A stretch of DNA of 64,000 nt from an uncultured Phascolarctobacterium sp. (GTDB lineage: Bacteria; Bacillota; Negativicutes; Acidaminococcales; Acidaminococcaceae), in assembly GCF_900753045.1 (NCBI RefSeq), contig NZ_CAADXO010000019.1:1-64000 (forward strand), read 5' to 3'. Position 1 is the stretch's first letter. The number at the start of each line of letters is the position of its first letter. A program made the translations under genes and the position numbers. The notes below the pieces were generated by a model. It was not told where the DNA came from. It was given only the letters and a program-made list of their open reading frames with translations, and did not search any database. Shown in pieces: positions 27,555 to 35,969 of this stretch.

Positions 27555-28115
27555 ATGAAGAAATTGTTAATAATCTGCCTGATGTTGGTGTGTGCGCTGG
27601 TGCTTACAGCCTGCGGTCAGGAAAAGCAGGAGCAGGCACCGAAGGCAGAGCCTGCGACGGCTGTTTTCAACACGAGCATGGGCGATTTTGAGGTGAAGCT
27701 GGCAACAGATTATGCACCGGAAACGTCGAAGAATTTTATTACACTGGCGGAAAAGGGCTTTTATAACGGGCTCATTTTCCATCGCGTAATCGATAACTTT
27801 ATGATTCAGGGCGGTGATCCTGCCGGCAACGGTACCGGTGGTCCCGGCTACACTATTAAGGATGAGTTTAGCAGTAAGCTGCTGCATGACGGCCCCGGTG
27901 TCATTTCCATGGCAAACCGCGGTCCGAATACCGGCGGCAGCCAGTTCTTTATCACCCTGCGTGAATGCAAATGGCTTGACGGCAAGCACGCTGTTTTCGG
28001 CAAGGTAAGTAAGGGCATGGATGTTGTTTATAAAATCGGCAAAACAGCAACAGATTCTAATGATAAACCGTTGGAGCCTGTAATCATTAAGAAGGTTACG
28101 ATAGAAAAACGTTAA
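27555..28115 (+). CDS. cyclophilin-type peptidyl-prolyl isomerase lipoprotein
   Basis: ATG 27555 has GGAGGAAAG upstream. The 186-residue protein has a lipoprotein signal with lipobox LTAC (Cys about 20), a short linker, then a cyclophilin domain with FHRVIDNFMIQGGDP, NTGGSQFFITL and LDGKHAVFGKV. The active-site Arg, Phe, Gln and His are all visible. It would assist folding of exported proteins outside the inner membrane. Confidence 0.95.
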   Translation: MKKLLIICLMLVCALVLTACGQEKQEQAPKAEPATAVFNTSMGDFEVKLATDYAPETSKNFITLAEKGFYNGLIFHRVIDNFMIQGGDPAGNGTGGPGYTIKDEFSSKLLHDGPGVISMANRGPNTGGSQFFITLRECKWLDGKHAVFGKVSKGMDVVYKIGKTATDSNDKPLEPVIIKKVTIEKR

Positions 28116-28147
28116 CACCCCTTTTAAAACAGGTAGGAGGAAATTGC

Positions 28148-29155
28148 TTGGCTAGTGAAGAAGAAAAAATGCAAGGTATACTCGAAACTGTTGACCAGCA
28201 GGAAATGGTTGGTATCTGCGGACGTAATGATGAATTTTTGCGTATAATCCGTGGTGCTTTTGACTGTACAATCGTAGCGCGCGGCAATCAGATTACCATG
28301 AGCGGACGCGCCGAAGAGGTTGCGCAGCTGGAACAGCTGTTGCAGGAGCTACTCTTTTTGTACCGTCAGGGACTGCCGCTGACAACGCATGATGTGCGTT
28401 ACAGCATGTATATGGTGAAGGCGGGAAATTTGGAAAGTCTGCACCGTATGTATGCTGACACGATTATCGTCAATAACCGCGGCCGTCAGGTGAAGGCCAA
28501 AACCTTGGGACAGTGGCAATATGTGGAAACCATCCGTCATAACTATATCACCTTGGGCATCGGACCTGCAGGCACAGGCAAAACCTACCTGGCAGTGGCG
28601 CTGGCAGTAGCGGCGCTGAAGAAAAAAGAGGTAGAGCGTATTATCCTGACGCGTCCTGCGGTAGAAGCAGGCGAAAAGCTGGGCTTTTTGCCGGGCGATA
28701 TGCAGGATAAGGTAGACCCGTATCTGCGACCGTTGTATGACGGCCTGTATGATATGCTGGGCACGGAAACCTTCCAAAAGTATCTTACCAAGGGTACGAT
28801 TGAGGTTGCTCCGCTGGCCTACATGCGCGGACGCACGCTGAATGACGCCTTCATCATTTTGGACGAGGCGCAGAACACTACGCCGGAGCAGATGAAAATG
28901 TTCCTGACGCGTTTCGGCTTTGGCAGCAAGATGGTCATCACCGGCGATATTACGCAGATAGATTTGCCGGGCGGCAAGAACAGCGGCCTGAAGGATGCAG
29001 CGCGTATTCTGGGCAATGTACCGGGAATCGGCGTGATTAAGTTCAGTGAGCAGGACGTTGTGCGCCACGAAATCGTCGGTTCGATTATCAAGGCCTACGA
29101 ACGCTTTGAAAAACAAAAAGAAAAATATAACGGAGAAAAACAGCATGATAATTAA
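28148..29155 (+). CDS. phoH: PhoH-like ATPase
   Basis: A TTG start at 28148 is well placed 7 bp after TAGGAGGA, and no better ATG precedes the conserved region. The 335-residue protein has a Walker A GPAGTGKTYLA near residue 143, ILTRPAVEAGEKLGFLPGD, Walker B FIILDEAQNT and TGDITQIDLP. PhoH proteins are linked to RNA metabolism. The gene overlaps ybeY by 11 bp, the usual partner order. Confidence 0.95.
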   Translation: MASEEEKMQGILETVDQQEMVGICGRNDEFLRIIRGAFDCTIVARGNQITMSGRAEEVAQLEQLLQELLFLYRQGLPLTTHDVRYSMYMVKAGNLESLHRMYADTIIVNNRGRQVKAKTLGQWQYVETIRHNYITLGIGPAGTGKTYLAVALAVAALKKKEVERIILTRPAVEAGEKLGFLPGDMQDKVDPYLRPLYDGLYDMLGTETFQKYLTKGTIEVAPLAYMRGRTLNDAFIILDEAQNTTPEQMKMFLTRFGFGSKMVITGDITQIDLPGGKNSGLKDAARILGNVPGIGVIKFSEQDVVRHEIVGSIIKAYERFEKQKEKYNGEKQHDN

Positions 29156-29651
29156 TTTGGAAAACGACCAGCAGAAGCTAGAGCTTTCCGCGCAGGTGCT
29201 GGAGCGTCTGCAGGAGGGCTTGCAGGCAGTAGCACGCTTGAACGAGCTGCCGGAGGAGTCAGAAGTTGATGTAACTATTGTCGATGATGAGGAAATCCAT
29301 GCGCTGAACCGTGAGTATCGCGGCATGGATAAGCCTACCGACGTTTTGAGCTTTGCGTTGGATGAGGACTGCGAGGATGAAGATGAGCCGGAGCTGATTG
29401 GCGGACCGGAGGAGCATCTTTTCGGTGATATCATCATTTCGGCGGAAACTGCTCTGCGTCAGGCTGAGGAATACGGCCACGGACTGGAGCGCGAAATGAC
29501 GTATCTGGCAGTACACGGCATGTTCCATCTGCTGGGCTATGACCATATGACGGAAGAGGATAAGGCTGAAATGCGTGCGAAAGAGGAGGAAGCTCTGCGT
29601 GCGATTAACCTTTCCGAAGAATATTTTGACCATCCCACTGGTATTCATTGA
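29145..29651 (+). CDS. ybeY: endoribonuclease YbeY (rRNA maturation)
   Basis: ATG 29145 overlaps the phoH end. The 168-residue protein contains the zinc-binding motif HGMFHLLGYDH and the upstream REYRGMDKPTDVLSF. It is a metal-dependent RNase for 16S rRNA 3' maturation and ribosome quality control. Confidence 0.97.
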   Translation: MIINLENDQQKLELSAQVLERLQEGLQAVARLNELPEESEVDVTIVDDEEIHALNREYRGMDKPTDVLSFALDEDCEDEDEPELIGGPEEHLFGDIIISAETALRQAEEYGHGLEREMTYLAVHGMFHLLGYDHMTEEDKAEMRAKEEEALRAINLSEEYFDHPTGIH

Positions 29652-29707
29652 TGCATAATGCTCAATAATTAATAACTAACCTGTAAAAATCATAGGAGGT
29701 GCTTTCC

Positions 29708-30115
29708 ATGAAAGACGTAAAACTGAATGAATTATCCCCGGCTTGGCGCGAATTGTACGATGCAGCGGTTGCTGCCCGTAAGAATGCTTACATTCCTTAT
29801 TCCAACTTTGCTGTAGGTGCGGCAGTACGCTGTGCTAACGGAAAAATCTACGGTGGCTGTAATGTGGAAAACGCTTCCTACGGACTTTGTGTCTGCGGTG
29901 AGCGTAACGCTATTTTCCACGCTGCCTGCGCCGGTGAGCGCGAGATGGTGGAGCTGTGCGTAGTTGCAGATACCTCCGGCCCCGTTTCTCCCTGCGGTGC
30001 CTGCAGACAGGTAATGCGCGAGTTTGGTATCCAGACCGTGATTTTGGCAAATATGAAGGGTGACTTTAAAATTACCACGGTAGAAGAACTGCTGCCGTAT
30101 GGTTTTGAATTATAA
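29708..30115 (+). CDS. cdd: cytidine deaminase
   Basis: ATG 29708 lies 8 bp after AGGAGG (29694-29699). The 135-residue protein has the substrate motif GAAVRCANGKIYGGCNVENAS, the catalytic CGERNAI (with the usual CAE as CGE) and the zinc ligands PCGACRQV. It is the small homotetrameric type used in pyrimidine salvage. Its position between ybeY and era is common in Firmicutes. Confidence 0.96.
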   Translation: MKDVKLNELSPAWRELYDAAVAARKNAYIPYSNFAVGAAVRCANGKIYGGCNVENASYGLCVCGERNAIFHAACAGEREMVELCVVADTSGPVSPCGACRQVMREFGIQTVILANMKGDFKITTVEELLPYGFEL

Positions 30116-30133
30116 TAACAGGAGCTGATTAAG

Positions 30134-31048
30134 ATAAAGAAGGTAAACAACGAAGAAGCTAAACATTATGCCGGCTTTGTGGCTATGGTGGGCCGTCCGA
30201 ACGTAGGCAAATCCACTTTGACGAACAGTCTGATCGGTGAGAAAATCGCCATCATGTCCGACAGACCGCAGACAACCCGCAACAAGATTATGTGCATTAT
30301 GAACACGGATAATGCGCAGATTATGTTTCTTGATACACCGGGCATCCACAAGCCGCAGCACAAGCTGGGCGAATACATGGTGCGCACGGCTGAAAGTACG
30401 CTGCAGGAGGTTGACGTTGTCCTCTTCGTAGTAGATGCAACCGAAAAACGCGGCGCAGGCGAAGATTATATCCTGAACCTGCTGCAGAAGGTAAAAACAC
30501 CGGTAATTCTGGTAGTGAATAAAATTGACAAGCTGGCAGATAAGCAAAAGTTGTTCCAAATTATGGAAGGCTACAGCAAGCTGTATAAATTTGCAGCGAT
30601 TGTACCTGTTTCTGCGCTGAATGACAGCGAATTCCCCGGTCTGGTGCAGGAAATCACCAAGCATCTGCCGGAGGGACCGGCGTACTTTCCGGAGGATATG
30701 ATTACCGACCAGCCGGAGCGCGTAATTGCCGCCGAAATGATTCGTGAAAAGGTATTGCGCCTGACGCGTGATGAAATTCCCCATTCCGTAGCAGTTGAGG
30801 TGGACGAATTCAAGGAGCGCGACGAAGAAAACGTTTATATCAGAGCAACAATTTTTGTAGAGCGTGAATCGCAAAAGGGCATTGTTATCGGCGCTAAGGG
30901 CAGCCTGCTGAAGAAAATCGGCCAACAGGCGCGTGCTGATATCGAAAACCTGCTGTACTGCAAGGTCTTTTTGGATTTATGGGTTAAGGTTAAGGCTGAC
31001 TGGCGTAACAAGGATAAAGCCTTGAAGCAGCTTGGCTACAAGGAGTGA
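30134..31048 (+). CDS. era: ribosome-assembly GTPase Era, apparent AUA start
   Basis: The G1 motif GRPNVGKST, G3 DTPG, G4 NKID and a C-terminal KH domain with IVIGAKGSLLKKIG identify Era. The first canonical in-frame start (GTG 30179) would cut into the first beta strand GFVAMVG and has no ribosome site. Upstream the frame is open and encodes KKVNNEEAKHYAGFVAMVG. AGGAG at 30120-30124 is 9 bp before ATA at 30134; ATT at 30128 is the alternative but only 3 bp away. The annotated start is therefore inferred as ATA, giving 304 residues. Era binds 16S rRNA and acts in 30S maturation. Confidence 0.9.
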   Translation: MKKVNNEEAKHYAGFVAMVGRPNVGKSTLTNSLIGEKIAIMSDRPQTTRNKIMCIMNTDNAQIMFLDTPGIHKPQHKLGEYMVRTAESTLQEVDVVLFVVDATEKRGAGEDYILNLLQKVKTPVILVVNKIDKLADKQKLFQIMEGYSKLYKFAAIVPVSALNDSEFPGLVQEITKHLPEGPAYFPEDMITDQPERVIAAEMIREKVLRLTRDEIPHSVAVEVDEFKERDEENVYIRATIFVERESQKGIVIGAKGSLLKKIGQQARADIENLLYCKVFLDLWVKVKADWRNKDKALKQLGYKE

Positions 31049-31054
31049 GGACTT

Positions 31055-31942
31055 ATCAACTTTTTTCGGAAACTGATTGATTTCTGGCACAGGCTGCCGC
31101 TTGCCTGGTATTACCTGAAAACAGGTACCTGGCATAAGGAAGGCAGCGCCAGCAGTGAGGACGAGCTGCGCCAGCTGGTGAGCGCCAGTGAGCGACATGG
31201 CCAGATTGACCATGTCGAGGGCAGCATGATCGGCAATGTTTTTGACTTTGCCGACCGTGTAGCGCGCGAGGTCATGGTGCCAAGACAGGATATGGTATGC
31301 CTGTTTTTGGATGATACGCTGGCAGAAAATATGGCTGTTGTGCGTAGCAGTCATCATACACGCTATCCGCTCTGCATGGAGGATAAGGATCAGGTTGTGG
31401 GAACGCTGCATGTGCGTGACCTGCTGAAGCTTAAGCCGGGGCAGACTACCTTTGACCTGCGCCGTCTGATGCGTCCGATTGTTGTTATCCCGGAGGCTAT
31501 GCCGGTGCCGAAGGCCTTGCGATTGATGCAGCAGCGTCATGTGCAGATGGTGCTTGTGGCAGATGAGTACGGTGGTACTGCAGGCCTGATTACGATGGAG
31601 GACATCGTAGAGGAAATCGTTGGTGATATTCAGGACGAGCATGAAGCGCAGGAGCCGCCGGATGTATTGCAGCTTCCAGATGGCAGTATTGAATTTGACG
31701 GCATGGTGCTGCTGGATGATGTGGCAGAGCAGCTGCCGATTGCATTTGCTGACCCGGAGGAGGACACCATCGGCGGTTATGTATTCGGCCTGCTGGGACG
31801 CAAGCCTGAGATTGGCGATGTTGTGGAGATTTCCGGATACAGCTTCAAGGTGCTGCGCACGGAGGGCTTCCGTGTAGTGCGCGTGCTGGCTGCGAAGCTG
31901 CCGCAGGAGCAAAAGCAGAAAGAAGAACAGCAGGATGAGTGA
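31055..31942 (+). CDS. CorC/HlyC-type protein with CBS pair, apparent AUC start
   Basis: The protein has two CBS domains (REVMVPRQDMVCL to MRPIVVIPEAMPVPKALRLM, then DEYGGTAGLITMEDIVEEIVGDI) and a C-terminal CorC_HlyC domain with EEDTIGGYVFGLLGR. The first canonical start, GTG 31178, would fall in the conserved ELRQLVSASE segment. The open frame continues back to the era stop, encoding INFFRKLIDFWHRLPLAWYY. AAGGAG at 31040-31045 sits 9 bp before ATC at 31055, the likely start (295 residues). No DUF21 membrane domain is present, so it is the soluble type linked to metal-ion efflux. Confidence 0.85.
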   Translation: MNFFRKLIDFWHRLPLAWYYLKTGTWHKEGSASSEDELRQLVSASERHGQIDHVEGSMIGNVFDFADRVAREVMVPRQDMVCLFLDDTLAENMAVVRSSHHTRYPLCMEDKDQVVGTLHVRDLLKLKPGQTTFDLRRLMRPIVVIPEAMPVPKALRLMQQRHVQMVLVADEYGGTAGLITMEDIVEEIVGDIQDEHEAQEPPDVLQLPDGSIEFDGMVLLDDVAEQLPIAFADPEEDTIGGYVFGLLGRKPEIGDVVEISGYSFKVLRTEGFRVVRVLAAKLPQEQKQKEEQQDE

Positions 31943-32696
31943 GTCGCAAAGGGAGCTTTTGGCAGATGATGCCCTTGTTTTGCATGTAAAAAACTGGCAG
32001 ACGGCTGATAAATATGCGGTCTGCTTTACGAAGGAGCATGGCAAGCTGCGCTTTATCGCCTACGGTGCCCGCTATGAAAAAAATATACATGGCAGATTGC
32101 TGCAGCCCTTTGCCAATCTGCATATTGAGGTGCAGCAGGGGCAGAAGATAGACAAACTGCGCAGCTGTGAGCTTTTGCAGATGCCCAAGTCTATGGATAT
32201 GCAGCAGATGGCTTATGCGGCGGTGGCATCGGAGTTGACTGCTGTGCTGACGGAGGACAGGGTGCCGCAGCCGGAGCTTTACGAAATGTTGGGTGCTGCT
32301 CTGGCGGCGCTGATGCAGCGCAATCCGCGTCTGGTTGTTTTGTCCTATGCTATAAAATTGCTGGCGGCCACGGGCTTTGCACCGCAGCTTACGCATTGCG
32401 TGCATTGCGGTGAGGCTGTGACGGCGCAGGAGGGTGCATGGTTCAGTCCGCTGCAGGGCGGACTTATCTGCAGCAGCTGCAGAAGCAGCTATAACGGCGA
32501 CGGCCTGGAGCCGTGCAGTGCGGAAACACGTGAGCTGTGGCAGTGGCTGGCGCAGCTTGATTACGAGCAGCCGGCGCCCTTTAGGGTGCGAGGCGGCGCG
32601 CTGATGGAGCTGGAAAAAATTCTCTTCAAGTTTATCTTCTTTCAGACAGATAAGCCGTTGAACAGCTTAAATTTTTTGAGTCAGCTGCAGCTGTGA
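31935..32696 (+). CDS. recO: DNA repair protein RecO
   Basis: The 253-residue protein has an N-terminal OB fold (LVLHVKNWQTADKYAVCFTKEHGKLRFIAYGAR), a helical domain and a zinc finger with two pairs, CVHC and CSSC. RecO loads RecA on SSB-coated DNA with RecR. ATG 31935 overlaps the preceding stop by 8 bp. Confidence 0.94.
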   Translation: MSESQRELLADDALVLHVKNWQTADKYAVCFTKEHGKLRFIAYGARYEKNIHGRLLQPFANLHIEVQQGQKIDKLRSCELLQMPKSMDMQQMAYAAVASELTAVLTEDRVPQPELYEMLGAALAALMQRNPRLVVLSYAIKLLAATGFAPQLTHCVHCGEAVTAQEGAWFSPLQGGLICSSCRSSYNGDGLEPCSAETRELWQWLAQLDYEQPAPFRVRGGALMELEKILFKFIFFQTDKPLNSLNFLSQLQL

Positions 32697-32742
32697 GGCT
32701 GTGGCGGAGGCGCTTAATTGAAGAACGTAAAACGTAAACAAA

Positions 32743-32777
32743 AACGCTAGAGGCTTGCAAAGTCTTTAGCGTTTTTT
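32743..32777 (+). terminator. rho-independent terminator of the recO operon
   Basis: AACGCTA (32743-32749) pairs with TAGCGTT (32767-32773), followed by a T run; an A run on the left may give weak reverse function. Confidence 0.8.
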
Positions 32778-32782
32778 GCATG

Positions 32783-32809
32783 CAAAAAGTCCGCTCACAT
32801 GGAGCGGAC
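32783..32809 (-). terminator. terminator of the first MerR-type gene
   Basis: GTCCGCTC (32789-32796) pairs with GAGCGGAC (32802-32809). Read on the minus strand it is followed by TTTTT. Confidence 0.75.
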
Positions 32810-32873
32810 GGTGTAAAGGCTGTCTTGGATATTTTACGCAAATGCTTCGTGTGAAGCATAACGCAGGGGCTTT

Positions 32874-33734
32874 TTACGTCAGAGAAGTTGTATCCTTATC
32901 CACTACCTTCAGAAAGATTTTGTTGACGTATTGCTCGCAGTCACAGGAGAACCAATGATTTTCCAGAGGCAGGATATAAATATTGCCGACAGGCTCCAAG
33001 TCGTTGGCCTGCAGAAAGTGATCGATGCGCTGAGAAAGCTTTTCCGCGTTGTCGCAGAAGGTACCGGAAAAAATGATTTCCAGATAAAGACCTGCGGGCA
33101 ACGTCATTTTTATGGACTGCCTGTGCTTGGTAGCGCTGGTGACGCAGGAAAAATATGCCTGCGAATGCTGAAATTCATGCTTTGTAAAAAAGCTTTCCTG
33201 ATTCAAAACCCAACCGGCATGATTAGGCAAGGCTCCCTTGTGATGTGCGCGCCTTTGGCCGTGCCGCGCAAACTTAGTAATACGGCTTTTACCGTCGTCG
33301 CTTTCCGCAAGCGGTGTGAGGCGCAGCAGACGGTCATTTTGCCAGCTGAGCGTAATGTGACGGCAGGGGTTAAGCTCCTTGACGTGCATATCATCCTTGA
33401 TGCGCTCGATGGTGTCGCAGATTTCCTGATTACTGCGGATGATTGCCTGACATTCCGCTGTTTTTTCCTGCAGCAGCTGCAGAAAATGCTCCTTGCTGCG
33501 GTCCTCCAGATATTTTTTGATATTGGCGATGCTGATATCCAACGCACGCATGTTGACGATTATCTCCAAATCAAGAAATTGCTGGATAGAATAATTGCGG
33601 TAACCGTTTTCACTGACAAAGTCCGGTGAAAGCAGGTTAACCTTGTCGTAGTAGAGCAATGACTGCTTGGATATATTAAAAATTGCTGCCAGCTCACCGG
33701 CAGTAAAGTACTTTCGCTTGTCTTTATTAATCAT
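32874..33734 (-). CDS. MerR-family transcriptional regulator with effector-binding domain (first of two)
   Basis: The 286-residue protein begins with a MerR winged helix (YFTAGELAAIFNISKQSLLYY, then the wing SENGYRNYS), a dimerisation coiled coil (about residues 80-120) and a C-terminal domain of the GyrI-like effector type, as in BmrR/TipA. It lacks the cysteine pattern of metal-sensing MerR proteins. It is divergent from the nitrogenase-like operon, whose 19-bp-spacer promoter starts 17 bp from its ATG. It therefore probably activates that operon on binding an organic ligand, and perhaps the other six matching promoters. GAGGAAC is its ribosome site. Confidence 0.85.
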   Translation of the reverse strand: MINKDKRKYFTAGELAAIFNISKQSLLYYDKVNLLSPDFVSENGYRNYSIQQFLDLEIIVNMRALDISIANIKKYLEDRSKEHFLQLLQEKTAECQAIIRSNQEICDTIERIKDDMHVKELNPCRHITLSWQNDRLLRLTPLAESDDGKSRITKFARHGQRRAHHKGALPNHAGWVLNQESFFTKHEFQHSQAYFSCVTSATKHRQSIKMTLPAGLYLEIIFSGTFCDNAEKLSQRIDHFLQANDLEPVGNIYILPLENHWFSCDCEQYVNKIFLKVVDKDTTSLT

Positions 33735-33751
33735 AATTGTTCCTCATAAGC

Positions 33752-33782
33752 TTGACTATAATACTAGTATATAGTTTAATAT
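33752..33782 (+). promoter_or_regulatory. MerR-type promoter 1 (nitrogenase-like operon)
   Basis: TTGACT (33752-33757), a 19-bp spacer and TAATAT (33777-33782). The spacer and flanks hold the near-perfect dyad ACTATA-N9-TATAGT, the best palindrome of the seven copies. A 19-bp spacer is too long for sigma-A alone and is the hallmark of MerR-activated promoters. A 100-bp AT-rich leader follows. Confidence 0.85.
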
Positions 33783-33883
33783 TAGAAGGAGTAATATCAC
33801 TTCTTTTTATCTAGTAAATTATATCATATTTTTCTTGCTAGTTGAATAGAAGTTTTTGAGTATAGGATGGAGGTCAATGTCTA

Positions 33884-34690
33884 ATGAAAAAAATTGCGAT
33901 TTATGGTAAGGGCGGTATCGGCAAATCCACAACAACATCAAATCTGTCGGCTGCATTCAGCGAGGAAGGTCTTAAGGTTTGCCAGATCGGCTGCGATCCG
34001 AAAAATGATTCCACCAGACTTTTGCTGGGACGCATCTGCAGTCAGACTGTGCTGGATATGGTGCGCGATAATGATGAGGTTGCGGCAGAGGATATTGTCC
34101 ATACAGGCTATAACGGCATCAAATGCGTAGAGGCCGGCGGTCCTGAGCCGGGCGTAGGCTGTGCTGGCCGCGGCATCATCGTAGCGCTGGAAAAGCTGCG
34201 TTCGCTGGAGGTGCTGACGGACGAGGACCTTATTATGTACGACGTTTTAGGTGACGTAGTTTGCGGCGGTTTTGCCGTGCCAATTCGCGAGGGCTATGCA
34301 ACCGATATATATATTGTTTCTTCCGGCGAGCTGATGAGCCTTTATGCTGCCAACAACATCGCTAAGGGTGTTAAGCGTTTTGCTATGCGCGGCGGCGTGC
34401 GTCTTGGCGGCATCATCGGCAATGGCCGTAATACGCCGAACGAGCAGCAGCTGCTGCAGGAGTTCGCCAAACGCCTGCACACCCAGCTGATTGCTTTTAT
34501 CCCGCGTGACGTTATCGTCAACAAGGCGGAAAACCATCGCCAGACTGTGCTGCAATATGCACCGGAAAGTGCGCAGGCCGGTGTTTACCGCCAGCTGGCG
34601 CACGATATCTGGCATAATGAGAATATGGCTATTCCTACGCCGATGAGCTTTGAGGAGCTTGAAAAGCTGGTGGCCGAATATGGCAATTAA
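33884..34690 (+). CDS. NifH-like ATP-dependent reductase (nitrogenase-like Fe protein)
   Basis: The 268-residue protein starts IAIYGKGGIGKSTTTSNL (P-loop at 8-16). It retains the two cysteines that hold the bridging 4Fe-4S cluster of NifH dimers: Cys93 in GVGCAGRG and Cys127 in GDVVCGGFAVP. It also has Asp residues of switch I (GCDPKND) and switch II (YDVLGDVV). It should deliver electrons to the adjacent NifD/NifK-like pair at the cost of ATP. It differs from true NifH by a shorter C-terminus, and there are no nifB/E/N genes here, so nitrogen fixation is unlikely. Relatives in this superfamily reduce protochlorophyllide, chlorophyllide, Ni-sirohydrochlorin diamide or thioethers. ATG 33884 follows GATGGAGG. 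Confidence 0.92.
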   Translation: MKKIAIYGKGGIGKSTTTSNLSAAFSEEGLKVCQIGCDPKNDSTRLLLGRICSQTVLDMVRDNDEVAAEDIVHTGYNGIKCVEAGGPEPGVGCAGRGIIVALEKLRSLEVLTDEDLIMYDVLGDVVCGGFAVPIREGYATDIYIVSSGELMSLYAANNIAKGVKRFAMRGGVRLGGIIGNGRNTPNEQQLLQEFAKRLHTQLIAFIPRDVIVNKAENHRQTVLQYAPESAQAGVYRQLAHDIWHNENMAIPTPMSFEELEKLVAEYGN

Positions 34691-35969
34691 AACAAGACGC
34701 TTTTACAGTGCACGCAAAAGCTGCAGCTGCAGTATGCCGGGAGTGTGGCGCGCTGTTGCTTATATGGACGGCGCTGTAGTTGTATTTCACAGCCCGCGTG
34801 CCTGTGCTCATGTAGCACGCACGATGGATATCAATGCCCAATACCGCACTCTTTCCGAGAATGAGCGCGAGCAATGGGGCTCCGTGCCGCTGCTCAGTAG
34901 CCAGATGCAGGAAAAGGATGCAATTTTCGGCGGAGTGGCGCGTTTGGAAAAATGCCTGCGCTTTGCTATTGAAACATATAAACCCAAATGCCTGATGATT
35001 GCCAATTCCTGCGTTGCCGGTGTTATCGGTGACGATGTGGAATCCGTGGCACGCGAAGTGGAGGAGGAATATAATGTTCCTATTCTGACTGTGGAATGCT
35101 GTGGCTTCTTGGGTGCGGAATATTATGATGGTTATTTTGAAGTTACCCAAAAGCTGTTGGAGCGCTTCGTCAAGCCTTGCGCCAGGCAAAAGGACAGCGT
35201 GCTGCTTTTAGGTGATAATGGTGGTCCTTGGGGCCATTATGCGAAAGAGGTTACTCGTATTCTGCAGGAGTTCGGCGTGAAGGTTATCGGTCAGTTCCCC
35301 GGCTATATGGCTATGGACGAGCTGGAAAAGGTGGCAGCTGCCGAATATGCTGTTGTGCTTGGCGGCCGTGGTCAGACGCATATCGGCTTGCGTAAGGTTG
35401 CAGAGCAGCTGCAGGAAAAATACGGTACACATTATCTGGCTGATATTTATCCTGTCGGCTGGCAGGAAACGCAGGACTGGATTATCAGTATCGGACGTAT
35501 GCTGGGGCGCGAAGCGTTGGCACAGCAGGTGCTGAAGCTGGAGCAGCAACGCTTAGATGAGCAGCTGCAGCATTTTCTGCCGGTAACGGAAGGTAAGAAA
35601 ACAGTGCTGTGCATCGGCCGTATTCTGAGATATTTTCATCCGGGCAATATCCTGCAGACCATCAGGCTTTTACGCTTGAATCTTACAGGCATTATCCTGC
35701 TGGATTCCTATGACGGTGATGAGCGTGAAGCGATGCTGAAGGTTGTGCAGGAAAACAGCGATGTGCCTGTTTATACTACGGCGGAGGGTGAAGAGCTGGT
35801 GGCGCAGGCAGATATTGTGCTGACAACGCATGAGCTGCAGAACAAGGAAGCACGCCAGATTTTCCTGCCGATGCTGCCGCAGGTTGCTGTTGCCGGTGAG
35901 GTCAAGATGATGCAGGGAATTTATCAGAGCCTGTGCAGCAGGCTGAAGGGAGGCGTGCGCTATGTCTGA
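34680..35969 (+). CDS. nitrogenase component 1-like protein, NifD-like subunit
   Basis: ATG 34680 overlaps the NifH-like stop by 11 bp. The 429-residue protein matches oxidoreductase/nitrogenase component 1: EKDAIFGGVARLEK, NSCVAGVIGDDV, VECCGFLG. Cys15/Cys17, Cys42 and Cys111 are spaced 25-27 and 69 apart, close to the P-cluster ligands Cys62, Cys88 and Cys154 of NifD (26 and 66). No cysteine lies between residues 168 and 310, so the FeMo-cofactor ligand (Cys275 of NifD) is missing. It probably forms a heterotetramer with the next gene product and reduces a bulky unsaturated substrate in the cytoplasm. The substrate is unknown. Confidence 0.85.
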   Translation: MAIKTRRFYSARKSCSCSMPGVWRAVAYMDGAVVVFHSPRACAHVARTMDINAQYRTLSENEREQWGSVPLLSSQMQEKDAIFGGVARLEKCLRFAIETYKPKCLMIANSCVAGVIGDDVESVAREVEEEYNVPILTVECCGFLGAEYYDGYFEVTQKLLERFVKPCARQKDSVLLLGDNGGPWGHYAKEVTRILQEFGVKVIGQFPGYMAMDELEKVAAAEYAVVLGGRGQTHIGLRKVAEQLQEKYGTHYLADIYPVGWQETQDWIISIGRMLGREALAQQVLKLEQQRLDEQLQHFLPVTEGKKTVLCIGRILRYFHPGNILQTIRLLRLNLTGIILLDSYDGDEREAMLKVVQENSDVPVYTTAEGEELVAQADIVLTTHELQNKEARQIFLPMLPQVAVAGEVKMMQGIYQSLCSRLKGGVRYV

